Shown: positions 25,201 to 39,800 of the stretch, piece by piece
Layout of the letters: each line of letters starts with the position of its first letter
Position numbering within the stretch: position 1 is the first letter of the stretch
DNA from: Siphlonurus alternatus
Lineage: Eukaryota; Arthropoda; Insecta; Ephemeroptera; Siphlonuridae
Length of the DNA stretch: 64,000 bases
Assembly: GCA_949825025.1 (NCBI GenBank)
Contig: OX463785.1
Location: 18,353,971-18,417,970, forward strand
Direction of reading: 5' to 3'
Notes under the pieces: generated by a model
Seen by the model: only the letters and a program-made list of their open reading frames with translations
Database searches by the model: none
Told to the model about the DNA's origin: nothing
Translations under genes and position numbers: made by a program

Positions 25201-28200
25201 TATTGATTCAATTTGATACGCCTCAATGCAGAAAAATATTAAAAATATTATTATTACCTCCACAAATAATTTTTTTATTTTACTGTTATGCATATAATTT
25301 ATATTTTGAATATTATTTTACTGCATTTTCATTATAATGCAACATGTTAGAGTATAATTATACGGATTATACCCTAACTCATATACGACAACACACCTTC
25401 AGGGTTCGTTTTATTTTATATGATTTAATAAATATTAAAACTGTTCCTCTAAATAAAATTTCATGCACATGAGAGAGTTCAGAGTTCTAGAAAAATGTGA
25501 TGTATGGATGGAGGTGTATATATAAAATTAATAAAAAAAAGCAATAAAATGACGTTCAAAATTACAATAAAATATGAACAATACATAACAAGTTCCTGGA
25601 GTTTTCATAATCAATGAAGACACTGATAAGAGCCATTTTCCTGATATATTATGCTAAAAATCACCTTTATTGAATTTGTTTATTGTCTTGTTTAACATTT
25701 TGCAATCTTATACAGTATAATAAAATAACTATGACTCATTTAGGAGATTTGTTGATATTTTCATATTTTGTGTGTAATTTAATTTATTAAATAATTAATA
25801 ATAAAGGACAGCATGTACTTAACTCCTTAAAAGGACTATTTAATAAAAAAATAATAAATTTTATACAAGGTTATAATTATATATTATCATATTGGTTATT
25901 ATGTGATAGAAAGCTGACGAAAATCTTAAATAATCAAAATTAAAATATAGACGTAATTTTTCATGACTAAAACTAAAAATTATGTCTAACTTTCTATTAC
26001 AATTTTCTAAGAAATCCGCTATTCTAAAGCCTAAATAATTAATATATTTTGAAACATTTTGCTCTCAATATACGAGGATTATGAACTGTAAGTAAACTGT
26101 CACTATAGATTATAAACTTTGGTAAACAGGCGTCATCAATTGTTATCTATTGATAAGAAAAAAACTCAGCGTACAAACGCCCCTCTCTCTCTTTCCTAAC
26201 GGTGTGTATAGCTTAGACAAATATTAACGTCATCTAGCAAAGTATAGTACTGTAAAGTTGTAACGGAGTTTTACTTTATCTCCTCTGATGACCATTACAA
26301 AAAAAAAAAAACAGTAGTAAAAAAATACACACATATATAATTACGGTGCGAATGTAGAAATTGTTTCATTCAGTTTGTTATACTGGAATGGTGCTCGGTA
26401 GGTGGAGGTTTCAATACTTAAGGTAAATCAATTTGTTTTGTGATGATTAGGAAATTATATATTACAATGTATGTAGATAATTGGTGCTGCAAAAATGCAT
26501 TGCAGGGACCAGTGAACCTTACACGTGTATTTGTAATAATATAATAATGTATTTGCTTGCATACATTTGCATACCTTTTCACATATCTTTTTGGCGAATT
26601 ACATATTTTAGGAGGTTTGAAGTTATGTATGCTTAAGAATATAATAATAATAATAATTTCAAAGCAAAAATGTGATAAAATCTACATTAAAACAATTTTT
26701 TTATTAGTTTTTCATGTTTAAATAAATAAAGTAAAATAGGAATATTGTAAAAATATATTAAAAATAAAACAATTATTTTAAATGAAAATCATTTATTTTT
26801 TTTAATATTAAAAAATATATAAAATTAAATATAAAAATTATTTATTAATATTTATTTAATTAAATAAATATAACTCCCTGATTGAAGTAATGAATTTAAA
26901 ATCAAAATCAAGTGAATTGTAGGAAACGGGCCGCAAAACTCCCTAAATTTGGAAATATTCGAAAATAAAAAACAAATTAAAATTAATAATAATAAACGTT
27001 AAAAAAGAAATGTTTGGTTTGGATTGTAATTATAGCAAATCAAGCAATATATAATGCAATGACTAAATATAGTAAGAATGTATGACCATGCATGCATAAT
27101 TACGTCAAAATGTGGGTGTTTATTAATGTCCATATTGATCAGCTTGTAAGATTTATCTAGGATAAATAGTATAGCCTTGACAGAGTCCATAATGCGTATC
27201 AAATCAACAGTGTGCACCAAGCTATTAGCTCGAATCAATTCCTTCTGACTTCACATTATTATAATCGTCCAAACATGGAAACCTGTTCGATCTATAATAT
27301 TTATCCATTATAAATTCAAGGATAAAACATATAGTTTATATGTAAATTATTACTGTATACAAAATATTGTATATGAATATTCTTTTAAAACGTAGTATTT
27401 TCTTTTATTAATTACTTATTATAGGGCGTAGTCAATTTTTTAAATACGGAAGTAATATTTTTGAAATTATTATTTTAAAGCATAGAAAATTGGTGGAACG
27501 TACTTTTAATTCGGATTCAGGGCCTCCCATGTTTTGACCTGCAAAAATTGCATTTTTATTGAGTTTTTATGATATAAAAATAATACAGTAATGAAACAAA
27601 TACCATTAAAAATAGATTCAGTGTGTTTAAAATAATATACATTAAAATATAAATTTTCATACTTCACGAACGAAAATTGTTTGATAATTATAATCTTCGG
27701 AAAAAACAAGAAATTAAAATTTTAATTGGCGTAATTTTGAGGAAACAGATTTAGTATATGATTTCATTTTCAATTGGTTTGACTAGTATACAAAGCTGAA
27801 GTTTTATGCCTACATTTATTTCATCATTTCATAATAATATGATTTGAAATTTAACTCAATAAATGACAAATATATATTGTAGTTCTTCCTAGTTGAAGTC
27901 AGACAATGTAGGGTCACAAAAAATGATAGGCTGCTATGAAAAGTAATTAAAAATGACAGCCATTTAGTGGAAGCAATTAAAGTTGAAAAATGTTATAATT
28001 AGATGACTAGACTACAAGATAACATCGCTGAATGCGTAAGTCGTAAGATGGTTTTGTTTTGGTCAACGTTTATTTTTTTATTATAGATCAATGAACCTTG
28101 AATTTTTATTCGGAAATTTTGTTTAAAAAAATTAACTAAAAATTTTGATGTTAATTCCTTAATTCATATCAATTATTAGAAAATTTTAAATTACTGTAAA

Positions 28201-29260
28201 TACAGAACCTATGCATTCAACTATGCACCCTTATCAATTTAATTAACACTTGTTTTCAAAAATAGAAACAAAATATAAAACAATTAAATTTACAATTTCT
28301 TTTTAATATTTTCTATAAAATATTTTTTAAAATATATTTTTACTGTTAAAAATTTTTATTTTTATATTATATAGTATTTAAATAAGAATTAAAATTTATT
28401 AGTTCGTTAGTTTTTAGATTTATAAGAATTGATGAAACAATAATATTGATCTCCATGAAAGTGTTATTCATCTCATGTCTCGTTAAGACAGTCAGATAAA
28501 TTGTTTATTGTATAATAAATTATTTCAATAAATGTTAATGTATACCTAATGTTCAGTAATAGGGAGTTTTAATTAAAGGAAGTATCGAATGCACGGCACA
28601 ATTTTTTATTTTAATTTATTAAAAGTGAAATTACGGTATAATAATTACAATTAGAGTGAAGTCAACATATCAGAATTGTTTGCTTATAAAAATAACGTGG
28701 TTCTATTGAGGTGTGTTTATGATTGTTCGGGACAATTTCATCATTACACCTGCCAATTTTACTAATTGTGAAGCTCAAAAGGAAGAATTCAAGTTACAGA
28801 TTTTCAATTTTGGAATGATTACAAAAAACATGCAGCGTATATACATTACAAATACGTACCATCAGACCTCTATATATAGACTACTGGTAATGTTATCAAA
28901 GTGGAATTAGCATTCATACTGCCTTGATATGTAAAATACTAGATTTTAATACACTTGTACACTTCAAGATACCACAAACGTTACCCCTACTCTGCAAGCT
29001 TGTCATGATGGACCCTGCCACACAGTCAATGAAAGTGTTGAGAATACAAGCTTTTTTTGTGGGAATGCTTAGACAGTGCTCTCTCAATTAAAAATCTGCA
29101 TCACTTTGTTTCTTTGTTTTGAAAAATCAGACAAATATGCTATTTATAATAACATTAAAAATAATTATACATGCTTGATAATTATCTTCAGATTAAAAAT
29201 ATGAAAAGATCGTTAATAATATTTTTATTATCTTAAACAATTTGTCTGCAAGGAGTGCCT
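22212..29260. other. 7-kb AT-rich intergenic region
   Basis: No gene, RNA gene or clear transposon copy seen on either strand. Short open frames (up to about 80 codons) are AT-driven and lack recognisable motifs. A somewhat more complex stretch lies at about 26100-26290. Confidence 0.45.
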
Positions 29261-29309
29261 CATGCTCTTCAATGGTTAGGGGTCTATCCACGCGTATCTT
29301 GGGAGATGC

Positions 29310-29317
29310 TATATAAG
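29310..29317 (+). promoter_or_regulatory. Probable TATA box of the GAS2-like gene
   Basis: TATATAAG lies in a GC-elevated islet (29260-29440), about 30 bases before the inferred transcription start and 1.26 kb before the first start codon. It is followed by a donor-like site at the end of the islet, the arrangement expected of a promoter plus noncoding first exon. No insect Initiator consensus is evident at the expected position. Confidence 0.5.
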
Positions 29318-29339
29318 GCTAGGAGGTGCGGCTCCTCGA

Positions 29340-29437
29340 CTATTATAGCTGGCACATGCTGGTTGTCCCCTGTCGTCCGTTGGCTCGTAATTCGTTCGTA
29401 CGACCTTGCCATCGACAACTGAAGGCCGCGGCGACTC
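29340..29437 (+). other. pigs: Inferred noncoding first exon of the GAS2-like gene
   Basis: GC-elevated sequence downstream of the TATA box ends at a good donor, actc|GTAAGA (29438). Spliced to the acceptor at 30566 it would place a single untranslated C before ATGATG. It contains an ATG at 29356 that opens a 28-codon frame across the junction. The start position is inferred from TATA spacing only; no transcript evidence is available here. Confidence 0.45.
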
Positions 29438-29882
29438 GTAAGATTACATTAAACTGATAACTACTTTGCTACAGTACAATCTGAAACACGTCACAGCTTG
29501 TCATAGTCATCAATTAGAATATGAATTATGTTTTAGATATCCTATATAAAAAAAATTGTAGTTTGAATAATAATTATAAACGGGTTAAATAAATCTTTAA
29601 ATATACGTTTATTACAGGGTTAAAAATTGTCAAAAGTAATAATACAGTTTGAAATGTAATTATTTAATATTTTATTGCAATAATGTTATGACGGTTAATA
29701 TCAGCAAAAAAAAGGCATACAATATTATCAAAAAGATCAAAATATTGTATTATTAAATCATTATAAAATGTTTTATTCAAATTTATCTCCCGTTTTAGTA
29801 AATTCATGAAATAACAATAATTCATGAAACGGAAATCAGAAATAATTATTAAAAATCATCGGCGTAAACCGATCAACTTGAA

Positions 29883-30066
29883 ATTTTGAAATAAATAAAA
29901 ATAATATTGTTATTAAAAATTTTGGGTTGTACATTGACAAAATACATAAATTTGAATTAACAATAAACAATAATATTTTGAAATAAATAAAAATAAAATT
30001 GTTATTAAAAATTTTGGGTTATACATTGACAAAATACATAAATTTGAATTAACAATAAACAATAAT
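29883..30066. repeat. Two tandem copies of a 92-base unit
   Basis: Units 29883-29974 and 29975-30066 differ at only a few positions (AATAATATTG versus AATAAAATTG; GGTTGTAC versus GGTTATAC). This looks like a recent tandem duplication in the first intron of the GAS2-like gene. No coding content. Confidence 0.9.
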
Positions 30067-30567
30067 ATTTTCCGGCAACTTATTGCTAAGTAATGATTTC
30101 ACTGAAAACTACTCAAATTTATTAATATTTTTGAAAGAAAATTTGATTAGTTACATTTCTAAGCCTATTTGCTAAAAAAAAAAAAATCATGAATCATGGC
30201 AGTTTGATACATTGAAATATTTTACTAAAAAACAGGATCGTTTTCTTTGGAATTGAATCAGCTCCCTCCAAATGTAAAGTTAGCAACCGGTAAAGAGATT
30301 TCGTTATCATGTAAATATTTTGACTTCACTATATTAGGTTAAAAATGTGTAATAATTTATTACTCGTAGGATAACTTACTACTCTCGTGATAGTGTTTTT
30401 AAATTTACACTTTATATGTTATATATTCTCACCCATGTTATGTTATAAATGTATTGCGTGAAATAAATAAATATAATTATTGTACTTTATTTTTGTTTCT
30501 TGTATGATATGAATGAGTCATTATTTTGATCATATAAAGATCCTAACATTTTCCCTTCTGTCACAGC

Positions 30568-30834
30568 ATGATGTCTACCGCCACGCTACCACCACCCCCG
30601 CCTGCCATGCCTGGGGGTCTGGGGGGCGCACTACCCCCCGCCTACGTCACACCACCCGAGGTCACGGCCCTGCTGATGGACTCACGCACCCTGCGACCCT
30701 TCAAGAGCAGCGAGGAGTACCTTTACGCAATGAGGGAGGACCTGGCAGAGTGGCTGAGTGCCCTTTACCCTGAGTTAGGGATCAGCGTGAACCTTTTCAT
30801 GGACAGACTTGAAGATGGAGTGGCCCTTTGCAAG
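30568..30834 (+). CDS. pigs: GAS2-like exon 2: start codon and first part of the CH domain
   Basis: The acceptor is tctgtcacAG at 30566, one base before ATGATG. 89 codons in phase 0 end GVALCK at the donor GTAAGA. The N-terminus is rich in Pro and Gly ([17 protein letters not shown]), then the CH domain begins. The frame reads on into the intron only by chance. Confidence 0.93.
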
Positions 30835-33800
30835 GTAAGAGAAACTCCCAGTGTGGCGTGTACAGTTGAAGCTATATAGTGATCTAAATGCAAATTAGAT
30901 TTTGTTTAAATATATTTGTTACTTTTAATATTTTTATAATACAGTAAATTAATATTTAATTAATTTAAAAATATTTATAAATTATGTTTTTAGTTTTATT
31001 TAATCCAATAAAAAATTATTATTTTGTAATTTTAGTGGTTCTAATAGTTGCAAAAATTGTTATGTAATAATTTTTTTTTTACAAAATTAATTTTTTATAA
31101 TAAATACATTCTTTAGGTCATCATTCAGATGATCAAAAAATTAATTTTTTCACAAAGTACGGAGAGCTGGGATTTCAAACAAGTCTGAAAATAATTCATT
31201 ACCAAATATACAACAAAAAATAATCCAAAGAAAATAGAAAGGTGTGAATATGAAATTAGGACTTAAAATGAATTTTTATTACCTATAATATTAAGTATAC
31301 ATATGTTAGAAGATATTATTATAGGTAAGTAAAAAAAGCATGGATCGCAGGTGGTGTAGAAATGATGATTTCATGGTTTATAAAGGAGTCGATTACGCGG
31401 CGGCGACATAAATGATTCACTACATGCTAGCTAGTACTAGCTGGTAGAGATGCTTCAATGCTATACTGCTGTGTCAGCATCCACTATTAGCAAGGTTATA
31501 CGTGCCTAGTGATCCATAAGGATGCTGCAAACTATAATAGTTATAATACACTAGGAAAATTTAGTTGTTATTTCAGTAAAAATAAAATGTTATCACAATG
31601 AAATTACATGTTTGTTAGTATTAGATATGTTTTAAATATGATTTTAAGTGATGGTTAATATGCTGGAAGATAGTAGATGCACATAAATTTTAGTAAGATA
31701 GTAAAAAAATATTAATATGTAAATTACATGACATTGAACTATAATTACAACCATCCTTATATTCAAGGTACCTAATAATGCATTATCTTGCAGTATTTCT
31801 TACCAGCAAAATCCAATATGTTTCAAGTATATAGTAAACAGTCAGTACAATATTGGGCATTAAAAAATAAATAAGATACTTTTAATGATATTGCTGTAAA
31901 CCTAAACCGTAAGGACTAATATGTTGCAATACCTGAAATTAACCTTTATCTTACTTAATTAGCTACGTGAAGGCAATATTTCGGTGTATCCAATTCATAG
32001 ATAATAATAATTCTTGAATATTAAGTTAAGATACAATTTAAAAACAGAAATCTGTGTCCAGCAAAGGGAGTTTTAATGAGATAGTTCAAATGATTAAATC
32101 TATTTTTCCACCTCCAGACCAATTCTGACAGTTCTGGGCGTGCCTTGACTGATCTAAAGGCGTAGCGAATGATAATTTCATGGGGACTGCGGTTAGACAC
32201 AACGCATTTTCTTTTCACCTTACTCAAATCTGCAAGACTTAAAAAAATTTATCACAGAAGCGCATGTTTTCTGCAATGCAATTTCAAGCTCCAAACATAA
32301 CGAGAATTTGCAAATTATATTATTTTATGGAGAACATTAAATTTAATAGAGAGAAATATTTAAATATTAAAAATGTCATAAAATTAGTTTAAATTATTAG
32401 TTTTACGATTTGAAATCTAAGTATTGCCGTCATGAAATAATTCATTGAAACCCAAGTAAATTACATAAGGTTCAAGCATGTAACAGTAAAAAAACATTAA
32501 ATTTATTTATGTTGTATGCAAATTAAATAATGTCGTTTATTTATACCATGTAATTATAATATTCACATTACTTTGATTTGTTTACATAATATGACGTTTA
32601 TAAAAAATTAACAATACATTGCAGTAGTTCATTAGAATAATATGAATATTCGATGCGGCTATACTTTAAAACATGGCACGATCGAACATTTTTATTTGAA
32701 TGAAGTGAATAAGATTTTGCATTGTTAAACTTAATGAGTTATGCATTACTTTGTTTTTTATTAAATGGCATATTACTTACTAAATTTATTTCATTGAAAA
32801 GTAAATGCGCACTCAACTTCTTATTGATAAAGACCGCCTGAAGTACATTACTTGTTTATAAAATAGCAACCTCACAAGACTTTCATTTTCCCGCCTATGA
32901 CGTCACATCTATGGACGCGTGACAAATCTGGAACGAAACAAAGTCGTAAAAATTCAAACAATTTTAACTCCAAGGATTACTATGAAATATCCTTTACCTT
33001 TAAGCCTGTCTTACCGGCTTCTATTTTTAATAAAAAAATATTTTATTTTAATAGATAAATTACTAAATTTGTTTTTTTTTTTATTTGAGTATATAACTTA
33101 AGTGTAATAAATATTGTATGTTGTAATTTGTAATATGGTAATTTATACAATCAGGTATTACAAAATACTAAGTGCTTGGTGGTTATTTTACAACAGTTCT
33201 TGTAAATCTTGCAATAAACTTAATACAAGTCAGCTGTGGGGTTAAAAAATATAGTGGAATAAATTATTACTCTAATGTAAAGTTATTGATAAAAAAAACT
33301 CTTTAGATCGATCACAATTTGAAAGTTTGAAGTTTCAGATTTATTTGTAATTAGATATTTTAGTATTTTCTGATTAAATGAATTGACATTTCACTTTTTT
33401 TAAAAATTAAAAACCATATAGTTTGCTGCTATATAGGGTTTATAAATTTTAAACTTTTACAAATCTAAACTTTTAAAAAATAGTGGTCTTTTGTTTATCA
33501 ACTTTAGAACTTTATAAGTGCATTTAATTAAGTGCATAATTAATTGGTACAGCAGAATGCAGTATCGTTCGAAACATAGAAGTATTATAATATAAAATAT
33601 CAAATATAAAATATGTTATGTTCTCATATTTAAAAATAAAATTCAAAATTCAAATATTTTATTCATCAATTTCCAAGCATACAAAGTAATACAAACACAA
33701 ACATTATAAAATGTAGCACTTTGAATGAAGGGTTAGACTCGTCGAAAACAAAACATATTTAAAAATATATTACTAAATAACATATTATACACTAGAATTT

Positions 33801-36800
33801 AAATTGCAAATAAGCCTTCACACTATAAAAACAACAATCACTTAGAAGCGTTCTCACTGATTTTTTAAAATCTTTGTAATTTGACAATTTCCTTATACAA
33901 AGACAAAATAAGTTTAACAAAAATGTGAACAGTTTGATATTTTGAACAGAAGAGTACATTAAAATATATTGATCTAAAAGTTCTATAACAGTAAAAGTTA
34001 CTATCAAAGTTTCTGAATCTATGTTTTTGGAAAAAATAAACTTCTTTTATAGAAAAGGAGCTTCTTCTGCCAAGGCAAAAGTTTTAAGTTGCAAACGAAA
34101 TACAGCCCTCAGCAACATTTTAATATCTTCCTACGCCTACGTATGAGATATCCACTCGATTAAGTCCATTACATATTTTAGTAAAAAATCTACCGTAAAT
34201 TTAATCAAAAATAGAGAACTTTATTTTTTGACTGTTGCAAAAAAATAAACTTTTATGATATTACAAGATAATTAAATTTAACATTAAATGAGTAGGAAGA
34301 ACAAATTTAATATTACACAAATTAGATCTGTTAATTATATGTTAACTAGAAAAGTATACATTTTTAGTATGACAAGTTGATTACATGTCAAAACAACATT
34401 TTAATTAACCACACCCATGATTACTAAATGAAATTATTAAATAATAATATTATTTTTATATTACGTGGGGTATGAATCGTTGTCTCTGCATAGCGTGCTT
34501 CTATCTTTCTGACGGCCATAGTCGGCGAAGATGAAAGTGTTCATAATGTAATTTTTTATTTATTTACTTTTAAGTTAAAAAATGTTTTTGTTTTTTTATT
34601 TATTGGTCATTTTACTTGCACATTAATAAAGATTATATACATCATCTTGTAATGATATTAATCAATCTCTGTTTATCAGGAAATATTTAATATATTCTAT
34701 TATATAAACCTGATTAACAATCAATATAACTATAAAAACATTGCTTTTTATTTTAATAGTAAATAAAAATGCATACAAAGTTGAAAGATTTTTATTTTAA
34801 AATTAAATTTTAATACAACAAAATTAAATAAATTAATTGTTCCCCTCAAGGAGTTAATTGTACGATGAAATCTGCCCGAAAAGCACAATACATATCGATT
34901 TGTAATCGATTGCATGATGCTGCCTGTGACTGTGTATTTTTAATATTCATTAACTTATCTTTATTAACTAAATATTGCAACAATAAAAAGAATTGAAATT
35001 AAAAGTTCGTCCAAGATGTAATAATCATAAGATTACGGAAAGACTGCTTTCCAATTATGTTTTAACCATGCAGGAATTTGAGGCGGAAATACCTCTATTA
35101 ATTAAGTGTAACCTTGAATTTTTTTGTTGGAGATTCAGGGACTGACTTTAAAACTTGACTTACAATAAAGAATAACAATTTCCAAAGTTCTCACGTATTC
35201 TAACACTAAAATTTTCGAATATAATCATTGTAGAGAACCTGAACAATTCTTCAATCTGAAATGCTTCCAATAAATATACATTTTTATTATATAGAAGCAT
35301 TAATTTCAATGTTCTTTCTATTACAAATCCTTCCTACACTAAATTTTTATAGATACAGGGCCAGTACTTTCAAACTTTTCTCTAGCCCAAATTTCTTTTA
35401 TATTATAATGAGTGCGATTCATGAAGAAGTTATCCAGGTTTCTAACCACGTTTAGCTTAACCACGTTTAACTATACCTGTTTTACGTGTTAAACCATCTA
35501 GTTAAACGTGGTTAAGCTAAACGTGGTTAGAAACCTGGCTAACTGCTTCATGAATCGCGCCCAATATATATTTTTTTTAAATAGCCTAGTATAGCGAATA
35601 ATACAGCTGCCTAAAGTTCTCTCTATATCTCAAAGTCTTCTACTCGCAATGGTCTTGACAAACCATTAATTGTTTATAATGTCTGTTCGATAAAGCCTCT
35701 CTCATTGTTAACCGTGGGCCAATGTATAATACCATTTTTCGCCTATCAGAGCACAGAACGTAATGGCATTGTTGTCGCTAGCTACCTGTTATATTGTTAT
35801 AATTAACAACAGTAAATTTCCATTAATGAATATGTAAATGAAAAATCATCCCGTGGTATTCCTTTCAACGGATAGACATTAGTCATTACCAACAATACTT
35901 ATTTATTTATAAACAACGAGCAGAAGACTTTGCTTTATCTATCGTCTATCTATAAGGGGGATCGCACACAGCCTTTGTATCACATCGTATGGTATCGTAT
36001 GATGACAATTTAGAACCGATTCTAATTGGGAAACTTACGATATCATGCGATGCGATACGAAACAAAGCTGTGTGCGACGTACACCTGATCGAAATTTGTT
36101 CTTAATATTTTTATCATACGCTACGAAATCATGTGATTCTGTGTGAGACAGCCCTAATGTTTGATAATTTTATTATTTCCGGTATAAACCTTAATTTGGT
36201 CGTACTGTATATCTCCGTCTGCTATACGTGGGTGGTTGGACTGGAAGTTGGCTGGGCAGCGTGCGGTGTGAGTCAGTGCGAGCCGGTCCATATAGAGCCA
36301 GACGTTTTGCCCAAGGCACGCTAAACTCGCTCGAGATTCCACGCCAAATTATACCCGCCGCGCGAATACAAAAAGACGTTGCTGCTGTCACAAGATCCTT
36401 TTATGTTGTTGTAGCCAAAGATTAAACTTACAGATATCAACTTGAATTTTCTTTACAGTACTTTTAATTCATATTTTAATATAATGTATTCTGATACTAT
36501 TTGATGTTAAAAGATACTGTGATATACCAGCATAATCAAAGCAGTTCACAAATATATACAAGCATTATGAAGTGTTTTACGAGGTCTATCTAATTCAAAT
36601 TATACTTGCCATAAGCCCCTATTATTATCTTCATTTATTTTTGAAAACAAATTAAAAAATTATAATGAAAATATTTGTCAAATTTAATATTTTTGTATCA
36701 ATTTTTATTTCATTCAAATTTAGATCTTTATTATTTGATATGTATAAAAAAAATTGGTACATGAAATTATTTAAATATTTATTACAAGTTATTTTAAATA

Positions 36801-39800
36801 TATTATTATATTTTAACGTGAATGTGATATTTTATATCAATATTATTATTAAAATATATACATTTTTTTAAATATTAAGATCATTTAAGTATACTCATAC
36901 CATCCATATGTACAATAAAATAATTGACAAATTATGAAATTTTCCAGAGTTAACCACAAATAGCGCACGCTTAGAAATGTGATCAATTCATATTATAATT
37001 TAGTAGAGAAAATTATATTAAATTAGCATGTATTTTAATGTAAACGATTTTATGCAAGTAAAGTAAAACATTAAAATTACATACTAGTCATTTGAAATAG
37101 CAACGGAGATTTTATCTGAAGACTAAATTTAGCAAACTATAAAAGGTGAAATTAGTCTCTAATGTAGCCAATACTTTGAGCACGAGTAAAGATACACAAA
37201 AGAAAGAAAACATGATATGCAAAAATTTCGGCGGCCTTGAATTTAAGATGTGTAATTTATTCTTCTTCTTTTTTTGCTTGAAGCTATCGGAAAAGTGTTT
37301 AGCGAATCTTGTCTTGAAGCAAGTTGGGAAACATCGTCTCAAGAGTTTAAGTGCCGTGCGGCTCGAGTTTTCTGCCGAGGATGTTTGTTAATTTTTGTAT
37401 ACAAGGAAATAAAAACCAAGTTCAAAACACGCAAACTGGAATTTGTGAACTATGGTTTTTTGATGAAAATGATTCGTGGTGTAGTCAATGGTAGCTAGAC
37501 GTCGTTTATCTGCCGATTTACATCGGCTCACAGCCATACGAACTTTTTATTTACATGTATTTGGATAGGCATGCCCTGCAGGGTATAAATAAGCTGATGT
37601 CATCCTTATACGTTTAAAACGAACCCTTTCTGAACAAAATAATGAGAAACTATAAGAAAATTTAAATGAGTTAGAAAGATTATTTATCAAAAACTGATAA
37701 TACTGTATGACCTGCATGATTTTTGTTATTGTATAATATTGCATGGGATAGAACTCAACTTTTGGATCATCAATTTCTATCACATTTTCTCACCTCTCTT
37801 ATGCACACCTCAAGTTCTCGTTACACCTGACTGAAGACACTGCAACTCCAGTAAAGTAGGAGTTAATGGTTTAAAATTTCAGAGAAGGTGAGAGAGGGAG
37901 TTGCTTAATCTAATTACTGAAGTAACAAAGTTCACCGAGCGTGACACCACCCAGAAATGGTACAGGTGTAACGAAAGCTCCGCCGTCTGGAGGTGTACGT
38001 TCTGTACTTAATTTTTGCATGACTATGACGTCACAGAATTTTGCATAATGATTTTAAGTGTAAAAGATGGTTGTCTTTATCCAAATATGTAATGAAAATT
38101 ATCATACAGGTTGTCCATTATTCTACGCCAACAATGCATTATTTAGAGAACAATGTATTTATTAGTAATCAGACTGGTTGGACTAACTTATTATATAAAT
38201 TATTGCGCTTATTATGAGTAGGCTCTATATAAAGTGTGTGTTTTCTTCATCTTTCATTGTTTTTACTCCATTTCATTCTTATTTTTGCATTTTTTGCAGA
38301 CATATGCAATTTAAATCAATGAGATATAACTGTACAAAATAAGCAATACAAATTTAAAGAATTTTATTTTTTCGTGTTAGATTTGTTCTGAATTAAACCA
38401 AATAATAATATAACTGCATGCTATTATAAACACAGATGATACAGAAATATTGCAATATTTTATTTTAAGCATAATCATTGACTGTGTAAATTACTATAAT
38501 ACAAAATATCAATTTTCACTTTAATAATTTTAAAATAATTTACCAGCTAATTAGAATAGCACAGTTTATTGGGGATTTGTACACGCAGGATACAAATAAC
38601 ACAAAATTATATTCAATTGAAATTGTTCAATCAATACATTGTTGCAAATTCATTGTTACTAACAATAAAATTCTAATTTGTTTAAAGCGTTCTATTGTTT
38701 ATATTATTTTATATCCATAATAAAGTTGGGGGGAGGGGGGTTGCAAATTCTTAATATTATGAAATTGAATCAAGATAAAAATGTTGGCTACAGTTATCCA
38801 TATGGATGACTGAATTTATTGCTTTAATATGTCGGCAAGCCAAGACAATAAAATGCAAATGTAATTGTAAATCAAGTCTTGTATATAAAGAGATTGCCGC
38901 AGCATTCGTGGGTGGCCGGCAGCCAAAAATATATTCTTATGTCAGAGTATTTTACTCATCAATTCTTCGGGGCTGCACTTTCATTTAGATATTTTTTATA
39001 TGCTTTATTAATTAACTAATAGTATAAAAATCGTATACTATTTAGACCATTAGATTGGCGTAGAATTGGAATTAGGTGCATCTGACATTGTAAAATCATG
39101 AAAATGCAGCCACAGCTTAATTTTAAAGAATTGACAACACCATAATTAGTTGTCACATATCTTCAGACAAGTATTAATTAAAAAATGAATTAACTTCATA
39201 AATGATGCCCTTTGAATAATTTTTATTGTTTTTGTGATTCATTGCTATATATAGATATGACCGTATATTTCTGGAATATATCAGCGAAAATTTCTGCGCA
39301 CAGAGAGAATGATATTGGTCGTTATTCCTCAATTTAAATCTGAAATTTATAAATGTTGAAAAAATTATATACTTTCTTTTTAAATATATCGCCTTTTAAA
39401 ATCTATTTTAAATACAGTACTCAATCCATAAAGTAGACAGTAAATAAAAAAAAAAAATCTTTCCTATATTTGGCTACAGACTTGAAAGACAAATTTCGAA
39501 CAGTATATAGAATTAGTAACGCTGACATTTTTTTAATCTTATAAAAAAAATTCTATCTATATGATATTTTTGTTTCACCTCCTACAAAGATATTTAAAAT
39601 CTTAACTAAACAAATATCATATACATAATATAAATTCCTTACTACTTCTCTATATATAGATATTTAACCCCCTGTAGTTCTCCATTGGTTAATCATGAGT
39701 ATAGACTAGACGGGAAACGTCAAGATCCCCCTACAGAGAGAGGAAACGCTTGATGCGGTTACGCGAGGAATATTTAGTTTAGACTATGAAGAGGAGCGTT

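Noticed and set aside
36133..36425. Cluster of overlapping frames on both strands
   Set aside because: Several mutually exclusive short frames in one GC-elevated islet, none with homology I can recognise.
37112..37498. Overlapping short frames on both strands
   Set aside because: Contain homopolymer Phe/Lys runs and no domain; composition-driven.
37900..38012. Plus-frame with Cys and Trp residues ([18 protein letters not shown])
   Set aside because: Looks faintly like a zinc-finger relic, but spacing fits no family and the frame is closed on both sides.
38110..38120. Possible solo end of the 6017/53987 MITE (GTTGTCCATTA)
   Set aside because: Only about 11 bases match and no other part of the element is present.
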